DNA of 64,000 bases, taken from contig NC_081822.1 of assembly GCF_030704535.1 (NCBI RefSeq), positions 258,001 to 322,000 on the forward strand. Direction: 5' to 3'. Source of the stretch: Vitis vinifera. Taxonomy: Eukaryota > Streptophyta > Magnoliopsida > Vitales > Vitaceae. This document shows positions 11,309-26,300 of the stretch, in pieces. Position 1 is the first letter of the stretch. Each line of letters opens with the position of its first letter. Under the pieces are notes generated by a model. That model did not search any database. It had not been told where the DNA came from and was given only the letters and a program-made list of their open reading frames with translations. The position numbers were made by a program, and so were the translations under genes.

Positions 11309-14300
11309 TCACTGCATTAACTTCTGCAAAACCTTCCAATATCTCAAACAAGAAGGGTTCAAATGGATTGCCCGGAGAACCCACCTCTGTTGGCTCTGAT
11401 GGGGCTCCACACAGGAGGATGACTCAGACCCGGATTTGGAGTGTCTTGCAAGCAAATGCATTTGAAGAAAGAGTTCAGCAGGCCTCACCTCTGTAAGAAA
11501 TATAAAGCAAGTATTAAGATATACTCAATGCAGCCATAGCATTGCACTTTAGCCAACAATTGTTTATAAACCAGAATCTAGAATCTCCATTAGATTTATA
11601 TTCCCATTTGTCATGCGTCCAGCCTACAGTCCATTTTGTTAACCAGATGGTATGTACAGGAAACAGAAGGTTCCACTTCTAGGAAAATTTTCATTATGGA
11701 AGGCATGCATTTAATATCATTAACATTGTTGATAAACTGGATGTTAGAATAGATAATTGTCCATATGCCAGATGATTCCTATAAGAATTTGTCATCAGTG
11801 GACAAATGGGATACCATATAATTAATGATATTCTAATTATTGAGTTTTTCCATATGCCACATTGAAGCAAACTTTTTGCCCTTTAGTATATCAGACACTT
11901 GTTACAATGCATTTTATCTACACCGACCCTAAATATTTCCTTTAACATTCCCTAAAGTTCTATTTAACATTTCACCTTTTATTTGGTAAGAAACATTTTC
12001 TTGGTGGTCTATATTGCACTGACCAAGAAGCCTTCACTCCCAACCCCTTGTCACCTAAGCCAAACTTTAGGGAAACAAATTTCACGAGTTTGTATGAACA
12101 TTCACATTTTTGGAAATATTTTCAACAACGTAAATGCATCTTTATTGATATTTGTACATATTTTATGGAATACATTGTTGGTATGCTACTATAGCTGGAT
12201 TAGGTTGACAATTTTGTTCCAAAAGCATTGGTCTAATTCTACTTCCAATAAGACTTATCGTATTTAGAGCAAGGTTGAAGACTCAAAGTTAGTACAACTT
12301 GGTAAGGTATGTAGTTTGGATCCTGGTTCAAGTAATGACGAAAAAAATGCAATTTGAATCTTTAAAGAAATCAAAGAATGTTTAAGGAGTGCTTGAGTCA
12401 ACTTAAAGCATGAAAAATGAGGAAGGGGGAAGGAATGTTTGGATGCCCAATAGGGCTGCTTAAACGCATTAAAGCACAAAAGCAGCCTTGGGGATTGCAC
12501 AACTGCCTCTTGGGAAACATGAAAAATTATATATATTTCAAAATTAAAAATTTTTACTTTTCTTATCAGCTCTTGTTTTCCAAATTTTTGAAAGACTTGA
12601 TAAAATCCAATTAGGGTTTTCCACCTATAGTTTAGGGGGATAAACCCAAAGGGCCGGATGGTTTTTTTGTGGCCTTTTGGCAATTTAATTGGGACTTTGT
12701 GAAAAGTGAAGTGATTAGTTTTTTTAGGAAGTTCTATGAGTTAGCTCTTCTAAAAGAAGTTTAAATGCCACTTTTATAATGTTATTCTAGTAAAAAAGAG
12801 GTACTGAAGAGTTAAAATATTTTAGACTAATAAGCTTGGGAAGATTTATACAAGCTTCTAGCAAAAGTCCTAGCAAACAAACTAAAAAACATGGTGGAAG
12901 AAATGGTCTTGACTTACCAGCATGTGTTTGTGGAGGGTAAGCAAATTTTGACACGATTCTCATAGCAAACGAAGCCATTGACTTTAGGATGAAAAGTGTC
13001 GACAAAGGGGTTATATGTAAGTTGGATATCAAGAAGACTTTTGATCATGTCAACCAAGACTTATTAGAAGTTTAAAAAAAAATGGGCTTTGGTCCCAAGT
13101 GGATCAGTGGGATTAAGTGGTGTATCTTTACATCTTAGTTCTTTGTCTTGGTTAATGAAACCCCAAGAGGCTTCTTTAAGAGTTTTAGAGGCTTAAGATA
13201 GAGTCATCCTCTATTCCCATATCTCTTCATCTTTGCCATGGAGGCACTCTCCACAATCCTAAACCAAGTAAAAGAAGAGGGTTTCGTCACGGGTTTCTCA
13301 ATTGATAGAAGAAGAGCGGAAATGGAGTCATCTCACTTGTTATTTGCTAATGATACTCTTATCTTGGGTGATGCCACAAAGGAGCAAGAAGAATACTTAA
13401 GTTAGACATTCATATGGTTTGAGACTATCTCAAGCCTAAGGATCGATTTGGAGAAAAGCAAGTTGATTCCTGTTGAAGGGTTGCGAATGAGGAAGATCTA
13501 ACTAGGGTTTTGGGATTAGCATGGAACTCTCTCACAAAATATCTAGGTCTTCCATTGGGAGCTCCTTTCAAATCAACTCAAGTATGGGATGTGGTAGAGG
13601 AGAGATATAATAAATGGCTTGCTATGTGGAAAAAAAGTACCCATCAAAAGAAGGAAGACCGACTTTGATAAAAAGTATTATTTCTACCTAGCTAATTTAT
13701 CACGTCTCTTTTTGTTATATCAAGAAAGGTTAATTTGAGACTAAAAAAGATTTGACGGGATTTTATTTGGGGGCAAGGACCCTTGAGAGCAAGTCCCATT
13801 TTCTAAATTGGCTATTAATTTGTATGGACAAGAGAAGTGGGGGCTTAGATATGAGAAAATTGTCCAATGTCAACAAGGATCTACTTAGCAAGTGGTGTTG
13901 GAGATTTGCTTGTGAGAGTGACTTCCATTGGAAGCGAGTAATTTCAAGAAAGTATGAGAAGGAAGAAAGGGGATGGTGCTTTAGAAGAGCGAGGGAAGGA
14001 TGTAGGGTGGGAGTGTGAAAGACTATCAGAAGTGGGTATAAAGGCTTTAAATGTATAACCATTTTCAAAATGCAAAATGGGCTAAGAGTGAAGTTTTGGT
14101 TAGATAGACTTTTCCCACATTATTCTTAATAGCCACCACCAAAGTTGTGTGAATAGCCAAGGTGTGGGAGCAAGAAAGGAAGGAACCCTAGGTTACAAGA
14201 TAGATCCGTGACTAAGAGCTAGATAGGGTGGAGGCTGGGGACAATTGATTTATAGCGATGTTGAGGATAAGATGATTTGACCAAATTCAAAATATGGTAA

Positions 14301-17300
14301 TTTTCTCAGTTAAATCTTTCTTGTCTTCCTTATCTATTGAAAGATCAAAGGTGTTCCCTACAAGTACGACTTGGAATCCTCGAGTACTAGTGAGGAAAGG
14401 TTTTTTTCGCTTGGGAAGCTACATAAGGGAGGATATTGATGTTAGACCAACATAAAAGGAGGGGACAGATAATTCTGAATGTATGCTATTTATGCAAAGG
14501 AGAAGAAGAAATAATTAATCACATCCTCCTTCATTGTTCAAGAGTAGTCATGCTATGATAACTAATTTATACTTTATTTAGGATAGAATGGGTGTTGGAA
14601 TCCATAGTAAGACACCCTTTTAAGCTGACACAAATATTTTATTAGGAAAAAGAGGAAAAAAAGTTTTGGAAAACTGCTCCTTTGTGCTTCTTTTGGACCA
14701 TTTGAAAAGGAAAAAATTGGAGAGTCTTTAATAATAATGAAAAAAGTGGATCAACTATTAAATAATTCTTTATGTATAATTTTTTACGAGATAACACTTT
14801 TTCATGTTGGACTTTGTTGATTGGCTGAGCTTTAAGTAAGACATGGGAGCTGTTTTTTGGTTATCTTTTAGCTTTAGTTGGCCTTTTGGTTCTTTTGTAT
14901 ACACCATGTATACTTTTGTGCATCCTTTTGTTAGCCACTATTAGTAAATTTAGTTTTTTCCCATAAAAAAAAAAGGTTTTTATACCTATAAAAAGTTAGA
15001 AGAATTTTCATTAACACATGAGCGAAAAAGACATCTGTCATTGTCCTACCCTAGATCCTAAACTCCCAAAAACTTTTCAAGTAGCATCTTGAAGTCCTTT
15101 TACTAGGTGGCAAAGATGGTTGGATAGTGTGCCTTAAGAGAAGTTGATATAAATTCACTGAAGAACATGAAGGTGCAATGCTAAGGTTAGGAAGAAGAGC
15201 ATAAATACTGGTCGAAGTCTTTTAGGAGAAGGATTTTAGGGGGTGTTTTATATGTTGCTTGTCTTGTTCATTATTTATCACAATTACTTTCATGATCATA
15301 TGTGGATGAATCTAATTAATAATTGAACAAGTCGGTAAAAATTTAAAAATTGCCATAACATATTGGACTACCTATTCAACTCTCCTTCTAGGTAGTTTTA
15401 TTTATTAAAAATTAAGAATATACTTTCAATTGATATCAAAGCAAGTTAAATTAAAATTAATTTTTTTGAGTCCTACTTTAAATCTTAAGACATGGAAGCC
15501 AAATGATGGATCTTCTATTAACTGCCCTCCATTTTTTTATAGAACCAATTATCCCTATTGAAAAGCAAAAATCAAATTGTTGACAATTATCCCTATTGTT
15601 AATCTACTAATCTAGTTAGATAGGTTGACAATTTTGCTTCAAAAACACCAATCTGATGCCATGCTATGCAATGGGACTTATTTGCTTCATCACAAGGTTG
15701 AAGACTTGAGTTAGTGAAAGCATGGTAAGGGAAGTATGTGGTTTGGATGCTTGGTTAACGTAAAGGCAAAATAAAAGAAGAATTTGAGTCTTTAAAGAAG
15801 TCAAAGAATGTTTAAGAACACCCAAAGGCACAAAGAAGTGCTTGAGCCAACTTAAAAGTATGAAAAACGACGAAGTAAGAAAGAACTCTCAAACACCTCT
15901 CAAGAAATGTGAAATATATATATATATATTTTAAATATAAAAAATTTAGCTTCCAAATTCTTAAAAGACTTGGTATCTTGTAAGACTAGTTGAAGATTTT
16001 TCACAAAAACACACACAGAAAAAAGATATATGTCGTGATTTTGCCTTAAATCCCAAACTCTCAAAAACCTTTTAACTCAAATTTTGAAAGTTCTTTCAAT
16101 AGAATAGCAAGGGTGACAAGACTCTTGGATAACAAATTCGTGGGAGCAACATAGGGAGGGGGCTAATGGAGCCCTCATTTCAATTGACAACTCTATAATT
16201 AAGAATCGGAAAGAGCAGAAGTCTTACTTCAAAAATTGCATCCTTTCTCAATTAAAAGGGATGAGGAAGATGGTTTGAGTAGGAAGGAAACAAAGATTAA
16301 TAAGTTTTCCGTCAAATCTTTTGATGCACCCTTAGCCTAGGATGGTGAAGATGGCTATGACTGGCACAACTCACAGAAAGCAATTTGATGCCTCATTTGG
16401 GACTTCACAACTACAAGTTCTAGCAACAAATCCGAGTGGTACAGAGAACCCAACCCTGCAAATTATGATCCATAAATTAAATGGACATAATTTTCTTCAA
16501 TGATCACAATCGATGAAGTTGTTCATTAGAGGTAAAGGAAAGTTTGGCTATCTCACAGGTGCCAACAAAGCACCTAAGCCAGAAGATCTTACGTACTAAA
16601 CTTGGGATTTTGAGAACTCCATGGTAATGGTCTGGTTAATCAACTCCATGGAGGCAGCTATTAGGCAAACCTACCTCTTTCTTCCTAGTTCCTACTGCCA
16701 AGGACCTTTGGGATGCAATCCAAGAGACTTATTCAGATCTAGGTAATGTTGCTCAAATGTTTCAAATTAAGACTAAGTTGAAAGATATCAAACAAGGTAG
16801 TTATAATGTTACACAATACTAAAATATCCTTCAAAATGCATGACAAGAACTTGATTTATTCTCTAATATGGAATGGAAATGTGCTGAAGATAGTGCCCAT
16901 TATTGCAAGATTCTCGACAAAGGGCATTTGATTTTTTGGCAGGACTCAACAAGGAACTCGATGAGGTTTGAGACCAAATCTTAGGAAAAGAGCCAATGCC
17001 ATCTATAAGGGAGATCTTCACTGAGGTGCGACGGAAAAACAGTAGGCGAAAAGTGATGTTGGGAGAACAACAATCCGACCAATTTGAGACTTTTGCCTTC
17101 ATTATTCATGGTGGGGAGACTTTTCAACTAAGTGACCAACGACCAGGAAAAAGGGGTTATCGTCCTTGGCGTGACCACTGTCGGAAATGAGGCCACACAA
17201 GAGGATAGGTGTTGGAAGATCCAAGGGAAGCCACTTGCTAGGAGAAACTTGAGACCTGACTGCAATTCCAAAGCCTACCATAGTGAATCCAAGAACCTTG

Positions 17301-20300
17301 ACAACCAAATAGCTACTTCACCATTCACCAAGGAGTAGTTAGAGGTCTTACAACATCTCATTTATCCACAAATCGCATCCACTTTTGTCTCAAATTTGCC
17401 CAACGTCAATTCCTCACCATTTTGCTCTCTAGCACAATCAGGTAGAACTCAATACCCATTTAGTGACTTAGCCAATTCTTATAAACCTTGGACCACCAAT
17501 TATGGAGCAACAAATCACATAATAGAGTCATCCACATCATTTACAACATATGTACCATGGGCTGGTAATATGAAAGTCCGAATTCCAGATGGGTCATATA
17601 CCCTAGTCGCTGGAAAAGGAACCATCTCCTTAACAAAAGCTCTTCTCTTGAATCAGTCTTACATGTCTCAATTGTCATGTAATTTATTGTTCATTAGCAA
17701 ACTCTAGTGAGATCTCAATTGTGTAGCTAAATTTTCTTCTACTGGTGTTGTTTTTCAGGACTTAGCTTCGAGGAGGACAATTGGCAATGCATGTAAGTGT
17801 GAAGGTCTATACCGCTTTGTTGACCATGAAGTTGTGTAAGACAAGCCGTTGTTGCTTGTAGCAATGTTTTATCTTTTCTTTTTTATCATGAAATAATGTT
17901 ATGACACTATAGATTAGGTTACCCTAACTTTTTGTATATTAGGTTCTTGTTTCCAAAACTTTTCAAAAATAAAAGGCTATCTAATGTTCAATGATAAGTG
18001 TGTCAAATGGCACACCAAATTAGTATTTCCTACTAAACCTTACAGGTCCTCTAAACCTTTTACTCTCACATGCAATGATCTTTGGGGACCATCTCGAGTA
18101 ACAAATCCAACTGGTACAAAATGGTTCATTACCTTCATCCATGATTATTCAAGAATTTGATGGGTTTACCTCCTTAAAGAAAAATCCGAAGTCTTTCAAA
18201 CCTTTAAAAATTTCTATTCAATGATGAAAAACAAGTTTCAAACATCCATTAAAATTCTTAGAATTGACAATGGTAGTGAATATATAAATGTTGGCCTTGG
18301 AGAATTTTTATCAACTAATGGGATTATTCATCTAAATTCATGTGTAGATACTCCACAAAAAAATAGAGTTGCTGAAAGAAAGAATAAACACTTCTTAGAA
18401 GTTGCTCGGTCCTTATTATTTTCAATGAATGCTAGAAAAATACATTGGGGGATGCCATTCTTACAACAACATATTTGATCAATAGGATGCCCTCAAAAGT
18501 TCTTATTGCTGTTTTTCTTGCTTCATTCCTAGATTCCCGAATTTGCCAAGATTTACCAGTTAAAATTTTCAGGTGCACTGCTTTTGTACATATTCATTCA
18601 CATAATCGTGGCAAATTTGATCATAAGGCTATAAAATGCTTATTTTTAGGATATGCATCAACTAAAAGAGGATATAGATGTTTTGATCCTGTTAATTGGA
18701 AATTGTACATCTCTAAAGATGTAACCTTCTTTGAACAACAGTCCTATTACACTTCACTTCAGGGGGAGAATTCTAGCGAAGCTTCGTCATGGGAAATTCC
18801 ACAATCTCTCATTTTCTAGTTCCAACACTCTTAGCAACCAATTCGGTATCTTCTCAAATCTCACCATCCATCCCTTCCATTTAGTCGAACCCAACAATAG
18901 TTCCAATACATGATAGATTGTTAAATGCAGGGGAAGATAAAGCATTGCCACCAATAGCCTAGTCTACACCACAGTTCAAAGTCTACTCAAGGGAGTGTAT
19001 GGTACCTGATACACTCACGCCTTGCCATGAAGCCACGCTAGAGATAATGCCTAAATCAAGTTTAGATAATTCTTTATCCCCCTCACTTCTTGTAGACCTA
19101 GTGCCTAATTCATCCCATATCTAATTTTGTCTCTTATCATATATTATCCTTATCTTTTTTTGCTTTTACCTCTCACCTTTCTTCCTTAGAAATTCCAAAA
19201 AATGTACAGGAAGCATTTGGTGATCCAAGATAGAAAGCAACGATTGTGGAGGAAGTCAAAGCTTTGAAAAAAAATGGAATGTGGGAACTTGTTACCTTAC
19301 TGAAAGGTAAAAGAATTATGGGATGTAAATAGGTCTTTTTAGTAAAATACAAATATGATGGCTTGGTGGAACGGTACAAGGCAAGATTGGTTGCTAAAGG
19401 ATTTACTCAGGCTTATGAGATAGATTACCAGGAGGCTTTTGCACTGGTGACAAAACTAAACACAATCCGAATTCTTCCCTCCTTGGCTGCAAACCATGAT
19501 TAGCCTCTTCAGCAGTTGGACATAAAAAATGTTTTTCTCAAAGAGGAATTAGAGGAGGAGGTTTACATGGATGTACCACTAGGACTTGAACAAGGAAGCT
19601 CCAATAAAGTTTGTCGATTGAAGAAAGCTCTCTACAGTCTCAAATAATCACCTTGGGTGTGGTTCAAAAGACTCTTAAGAGTAGTAAAACAATATGGCTA
19701 TCTTCAAGGACATTCAAATCATACCATATTTTACAAATTTACTGATGAGGGTAAAATAATTGTTTTCATGTTGATGATATGATTTTAATAGACAATGATC
19801 ATGTAGAAATTTAAGCTTTGAAGAAGATCCTAGCTAAGGAGTTTGAGGTGAAGGACCTTAGTGCACTAAGGTATTTTCTAAGGATGGAGATTGCCAGAAG
19901 TAAAAATGGAATCTTTGTTTCATAAAGAAAGTATACTTTAGACTTACTCAAGGAAACAAAGATGCTTGGTTGCAAGCCTAGTGACATTCCGATTAATTCA
20001 AGACAAAAAATGGACCCGACTAAAAAAGGGGATCCAATTGACAAAGGAAGATACCAACGGCTGGTTGGAAAACTCATCTAACTCACTCAGACTAGGCCGG
20101 ATATTGCTTTTGTAGTGAGTACAATCAGTCAGTAAATGCATTCTTGATATGAAGCACACATGAATGTTGTCTATAAAATACTACAATATCTCAAAGGAAC
20201 CCCAGGAAAAGGACTTCACTTTGGAAAGCATGACTAATTCAAGATAGAGGTCTTCACGGATGCAGATTGGGCGGGGTTTATAAAAGATAGGAGGTCAACA

Positions 20301-23300
20301 TTTGGCTACTGTACATTTCTATTAGGAAATCTTGTCATGTGGAGAAGTAAAAAACAAAATGTGGTGGTGAGGAGTAGTGCTAAAGCTGAGTTTAGATTGA
20401 TAGCTCATGGAATTTGTGAAGTCTTGTGGATCAAGAAAGTATTAGAAGAACTAAAGATTACAATTCATCCTCCAGCTATGATGTATTGTGACAACAAGGC
20501 AGCTATAAGCATCCCCACAATCCAATCCACCACAATCGAACAAAACATGTTGAGGTGGACCAACATTTCATCAGGGAAAAAATTGAGCAAGGGGAAATAT
20601 GCATGACATATGTGCCGTCCAAAAGCCAAATCGCAGATGTTTTAACTAAGGGGATTCCAAGAGAAGACTTTGAAGATAATGTGGACAAGTTGGGTATAAC
20701 AGACAACTATATCCCAACTTGAAGGGGAGTGTTGAAAAGTTAACTTGGTTAGACTAGTTCAAATTGGATCTAGAATTTTAGAATGAATAGGTTCCTTGAT
20801 TTAAGGAATTATTTGAATTCTAGTTTTTTTGTACGTAGTCAAAGTTTTATTAGGATTAGGATTAGAATTAGATTTGTTTTTTCGTTTCCTTATTTTTAGC
20901 ATAGGAATTATCTATCTGCTGATTATTGAAATGGATGTAACCCGTGTTCTGAATCATTAGAGCAATAAAATAAGTTTATAAAAAAAAAATCCTTTCACAG
21001 TTTTACCTAACCCCTCCCCCAACACTTCAAACCATCCAATGTAAAGACAGTTTTCAGTGTTGGTTATCCAATTACATAAAGCAACCCCATAGGCTTTCAC
21101 TATCGTGTCTCTCTAAAATTGCAGTCATGGTAAAATCTTGGTCTATTTAATCATCAAGGACACCCAAGCACAAGAATTCTCTAAAAATAGAAATAGATAA
21201 TTGAAGACTTGTTATTGAACAGTATAACACGACTTATATATGCCCATGTCAACCAATATAATATCGACACCCACAAATATATCTATCATCTATCTAGATC
21301 CATCATAATTTTTTGTGAATGAATAAAGTGAGTTAAAAAATAGAATATGGACTTATATACATGTGATTTCATCATCACTAGCATCTAGTATTTTCCTTGG
21401 TTGCAGGGTTTCGGCTGATCAGCATTCAGGTGGATGTTTTCATGGCTATAGGCCAGGCCTATTAAGTGTAAAAGGGGCTAATTCCAGTAAACCAGTTAAA
21501 CCACCGCTAGCTTGTAACCGTAAATAAATTAAAACAATTATATGCAAAACCAGTTTGGTCAAAATCGCTCATCAACCTAACCAGGAAGTAGCAGTTTTCA
21601 GTCTGCAAGGCCCATTATCCAGACCAATCCTCTCCCCAGTTCCAAAGAAAATACATATATATAAACAAAAACAAAGAAACAAGATAAAACCCCATAGTTT
21701 GAATGTCAAATTTCTTTAGGGGTATTGATAACAAGCCAACCAATTAAAGGAAACAATAACACTTTAATAGGCCATCTTAGCCATTAGAATTATAAAATAG
21801 GAACATTGGATAAATGGAAATATGCATTTGTCAAGTGAAAACCATACCTGGTGGCCAAGAAAACCATTCAAGACAGAGATTTTTCTCCCACTTTGCTTTA
21901 GAGCCTCTGCTTGCCTCTGCTTGAGCTAGCAATGTTGGGACAAAAGGTAAGGGAATCAGAGAAATCTCTTGGGCTTTCATGAGACTCTTTATAGCATGTG
22001 ACAAATACTGGGAATCACACTGCTGCCTGGCAAGCTCCATACAAATGACACCTGGACCACCCAATGATTTAATTATGGGAGGTGAGAGAGAGAAGAAAAC
22101 ATGCAGCAATATCTATCTATCTATCTATAGATAGATAGATAGATAGCTAGAGAGAGAGAGAGAGGAAAGGTGAAGTCTTCACTTATAAAGAGACAGAAAG
22201 GAAACAAGCAGCAACACTTTGTAATCAATTAGTAGTACAGATAGTTAGAGAGAGGGAGGAAAGGCGAAGTCTTCACTTATAAAGAGACAGAAAGGAAACA
22301 AGCAGCAATATTTTGTAATCAATTAATAGTTTCTTCCCTGACCAGAGGGATCCAGTCATATAGCTAACAAATTGAAACTGCCTAAGTGTAGAATAAACTA
22401 CTTGCAAAATTGCCAAAAAGAATTTCAGGATAAATCACTCTAGATTCTTAAAGCTCCAAAAGATGAAAAATTTTGTCAAGAACCTCAATGTGCCAAATTT
22501 TTGTTTTTTTTTTTTAAAAAAAAGAAGATGTCACAAAGATATAATTTTTTTATTTTTTTAATTTTTTGATAGGAAACGATAAAGTGATATATTGATAGAA
22601 AAAAAAAAGTACAAGAGAAGGATGAGGAATCCTCCCACCAAAGAAAAACTAAACTACAAGAATACAAAAACAAGAATCTACAATGTAAAAACAAACAATC
22701 TCTCTAGGTTAAACCATCCCATTGGAGCTACACACTGCTAGCCAATCTAGTTGTAACACATTAAGGGGAATCCCCTTAAAAACCAAGGAACAAAAAGCCT
22801 AAAGAGAAGCAAGGAAGTGAATAGAATCCCAAAGATTCTCTGAATTCCTTGCTTTATCCTCAAATATTCTCGCATTTCTTTTCCACCATACAACCCAAAT
22901 TAAAGCAATGTACACAGCTTGCCACAAAACTATCCCTCTCTTAGATAATCCACAACCCTTATAATTAATGGACATCATGTCGGAGATGCTCCTCGGGGGG
23001 ACCCAATCCATCTTGGCTAACTGAAATAATCTATGCTACAACCCCATCGTCAAAGAGCAATGTAGGAAAAGATGATCTGCTGATTCACCATGCTTCATGC
23101 ACAGCTTAGAAATGTCAGGACTAAGACCTTTGTAGGGTCTTCTCAATTGTAGTAAGTCATTAGTATTTATCTTCTTGTGTGCCACTAACCAAACAAAGGA
23201 CTTGACTTTGAAAGGGACTTGAGAATTCCAAATGAACTTAGTAGGAAAACTGGAGAAGAACCAGAAAATTGGGACAAGGCTAGAAAGAAAGACTTGACTG

Positions 23301-26300
23301 TAAAAAGCCCTGAAGAAGATAAAGACCAAGATTTCACATCTGAAACCGATGGTGATAAGTGTAAACAATCAAGTGACCGCATGAGGCATTCTAAATCTTC
23401 TAAATCTTCTATCTCAAACAAAGATATAATTTTCCTAATACTTAAAATAAATCCTCAATAAATTTAATTTCTATTTAAAAAAAAAGGATAATGAAAGTTA
23501 AGTGGTCCTTCTTCTAAGAACACTCTGCTCAAATTTGAAATAAGACATTTAATACTTAAGTGTAATCTTCAGCAGAACACAGAGGTCGAAAGAATATTTG
23601 AAGAATCCAATCTGATAATAGATTGATACCATGACATAGGAAGATGCAGCTCTCAGTATCTGACAACGAACAAGCTTGCGCAAGAAATTCTTCTGCGCAG
23701 AGAAAATCTTGATTCTGAACAGAAATCAGACCCTGCAGCAAATCAAATAAAGCCATCCACTTGTTACATGAACTCTTTCTCTCCTTTGAGCACTCCTTGA
23801 AGTTCAACTCTGAGATGCTCAAATCATTTTGTAGTTCATGGTGAGGATCCATGAATTTAAGACATAGCCAACCGATACAATAATCTGTTTTAAGCTCCAA
23901 GCATTTTATATACTCTTTCCGTAGATTTTTAAAATCATCTTTTGCAACATAAGCACGGCATAGTTGCAAATGCGCAAAAAAGAGGTAGCAATCAGGAAGC
24001 AAGAGTGTTGAAGCATTTTCAGCATGGTTGACACAGCCAAGATGATCACCACCTTGCAAACTGATTTCAGAAGCACAAAGTAGCAGCTGGAACTTTTGGT
24101 ATTGACAACATGTATCCTTCTTTAAATATAAGTGGTTGGAAATAGCCACAAAATTTAGCCGCTCAATTATTGTACAAAGATGTCTTGGAAATCTCTCTTC
24201 ACGTGCCTTCTGTAGAAAATTAAGTATCAACAAGTAACGTGCATTATGGTTCCAAGGTTCTCTATGCAACCACCTGCATATTAAAATAAAGAAAAATAAT
24301 TACTCTTGTTTTAAAAATAAATCACATAGCTAGGAATAACCATGGATCTTATTCCTAATAGTTCTCTCAGCCTGTTTGTATTGATTAAAGAAGAAAAGAA
24401 CACAATCTTTAGAAGAGAAAAAGAAGCTAACTGAACTAGCAGAAAAATAATGATCCGATTCATTATATTATACATGCAAAATTCCAGGACATGCTATTTT
24501 TAACAGAAACTTTGAAAAGTGCTTATTTCTGCAAAGTTAAAAGAGCATAGTTTTTAAAAAATTTCATGCACCACACAATGATAACATAATTCAAGCCTAA
24601 AGGCACAGGAGAAGTAAGTTATGATACTTCTGCAGCTGTTGTATTGCTCCTGGTCCACTCATGCACCGGTATCTGCATGTTGGGAAAGAGAATTTCTGGT
24701 TGCTCATGCCACTGGCAAAGCAAGCAACTGCTCCAGCACCAAGGATCTCAAATGCTGACTTTGAACCTTCTTTATTGGGAGAGTGGGAGGGGTCTACAAT
24801 ACAGCACCTACTAGCACTATGAGCATCTTCCCCTTCTTGAGAGGATAGTAAAAGATAACCAAGAAGATTCCTGTCAATAGTAAAAGAACCCATTGAAACA
24901 AAGATATAAGAATTACAAAATATTAATAAGCTTTGCAAGAAACATGTATCAATGATATGATGTGCAATGGAAAATAATGCTACAGTCAAAAACATATATT
25001 TAATATAAAATAGCTAAAATAAGGATGACAAAGTGGATGAGTGGCAAAACAAGAGATGACACTATGAGATATGGAATTTTACATAGGAAAAAAAAAGTAG
25101 ACAAATATGAGAAAAATTAAATCAACATACTTGTGTTATGTGCAACAAAAACCAAGGTTACACAAAATCATACACGGATGAGCATCCTGCTTCTACACAA
25201 AATGGGAACCAATAAAAGAATGTTCAAATAAAAGAATTCCTTGACAATTAAATTGACTTCTCCATGTCTTTAAAAGTTATTCAGTTTCTCTCCTGCGAAA
25301 TGGTCTAGAACAAACATACCGCAGCTATCCTCAAAGCTTTTTTGCAATTTTTTCCTAAAAATAAAAAACCATGCTATCTTAGCAAGACATCTTTTATGGT
25401 ATAAGGCAACAACCATAACACATTAAAGAGCGAGAATAATAGGTACAGAAAACTATGAGCTGAACCATAATGAAGAAGAATATGATTGGTCCATTCCTCT
25501 TAGCACTTGCACAAGCAAACATCAGTTAGCTATAGTACTAACTCGCCTCCTTAGCTGGTCTAATCTCACAATTTTCCCCAAACCACCTCCCAAACAAAGA
25601 AACCCACTTCGGCGGAGTCCGAAACCCGCTGGGGAAAAGGATCTCCGATAACTAACTCCAAAGAACAATTTTTTTTTTTTTTTGATAGGTAAAAGAAAAT
25701 TCATTAAAAGCCAAAGAGGCTAAAGAAAGAGTAGACACAAAGTATACTAGGATACATAGGTGCAAAAGGCAAAAGGACAAACAAATCTGACCCTTACTAG
25801 GTAGCTAACCAGTCTACAAAATCTATCAAAGAGAAAGTGTGTTCCTCTATATACACCCTAGCCCAATTCACAAAAGTGTACAAAAAAGTGGATTTAATTT
25901 CTTGGTCATTCCTAGCAACATCATCGAAGGTCCTCCTATTCCTTTCTTTTCAAATGGTCCACATCAAGCAGAGGGGGCAGCTCTCCAAGCTTTCTCCCTT
26001 TTCTTGCCCACAAAGGAACCATGCCATCCCAAGAGGTTCCTTCTCACAGAGGAGTGCATCACCCATTGCACCCCAAAAAGGGAGAAGATCAGAAGTCATA
26101 ACATTTTGGTTTTCTCACAAAACAAAAGCTTCAACAATTTCTACCTCCTAAGCTTCAACCCAATGTCCAACACCTCCCACCTCCTCCCAATCTTCCACTA
26201 ACCAAGCATCCTTAGAATTGGGAATGGAATACAAAGCATGAAACATTGCTCTCAAAAAAGAATCACCATACCATAGCTCAAGCCAAAACCTAATTCTCTT

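Noticed and set aside
15606..16140. 5' LTR of the copia element
   Set aside because: The sequence does not match the 3' LTR that begins TGTTGAAAAG at 20730.
22110..22331. CRISPR-like array of spaced repeats
   Set aside because: Eukaryotic intron; only two long tandem copies and simple microsatellites, with no regular spacers.
23185..23421. LINE-derived ORF as an independent host gene
   Set aside because: It belongs to the 5'-truncated LINE bounded by a 15-base target-site duplication.
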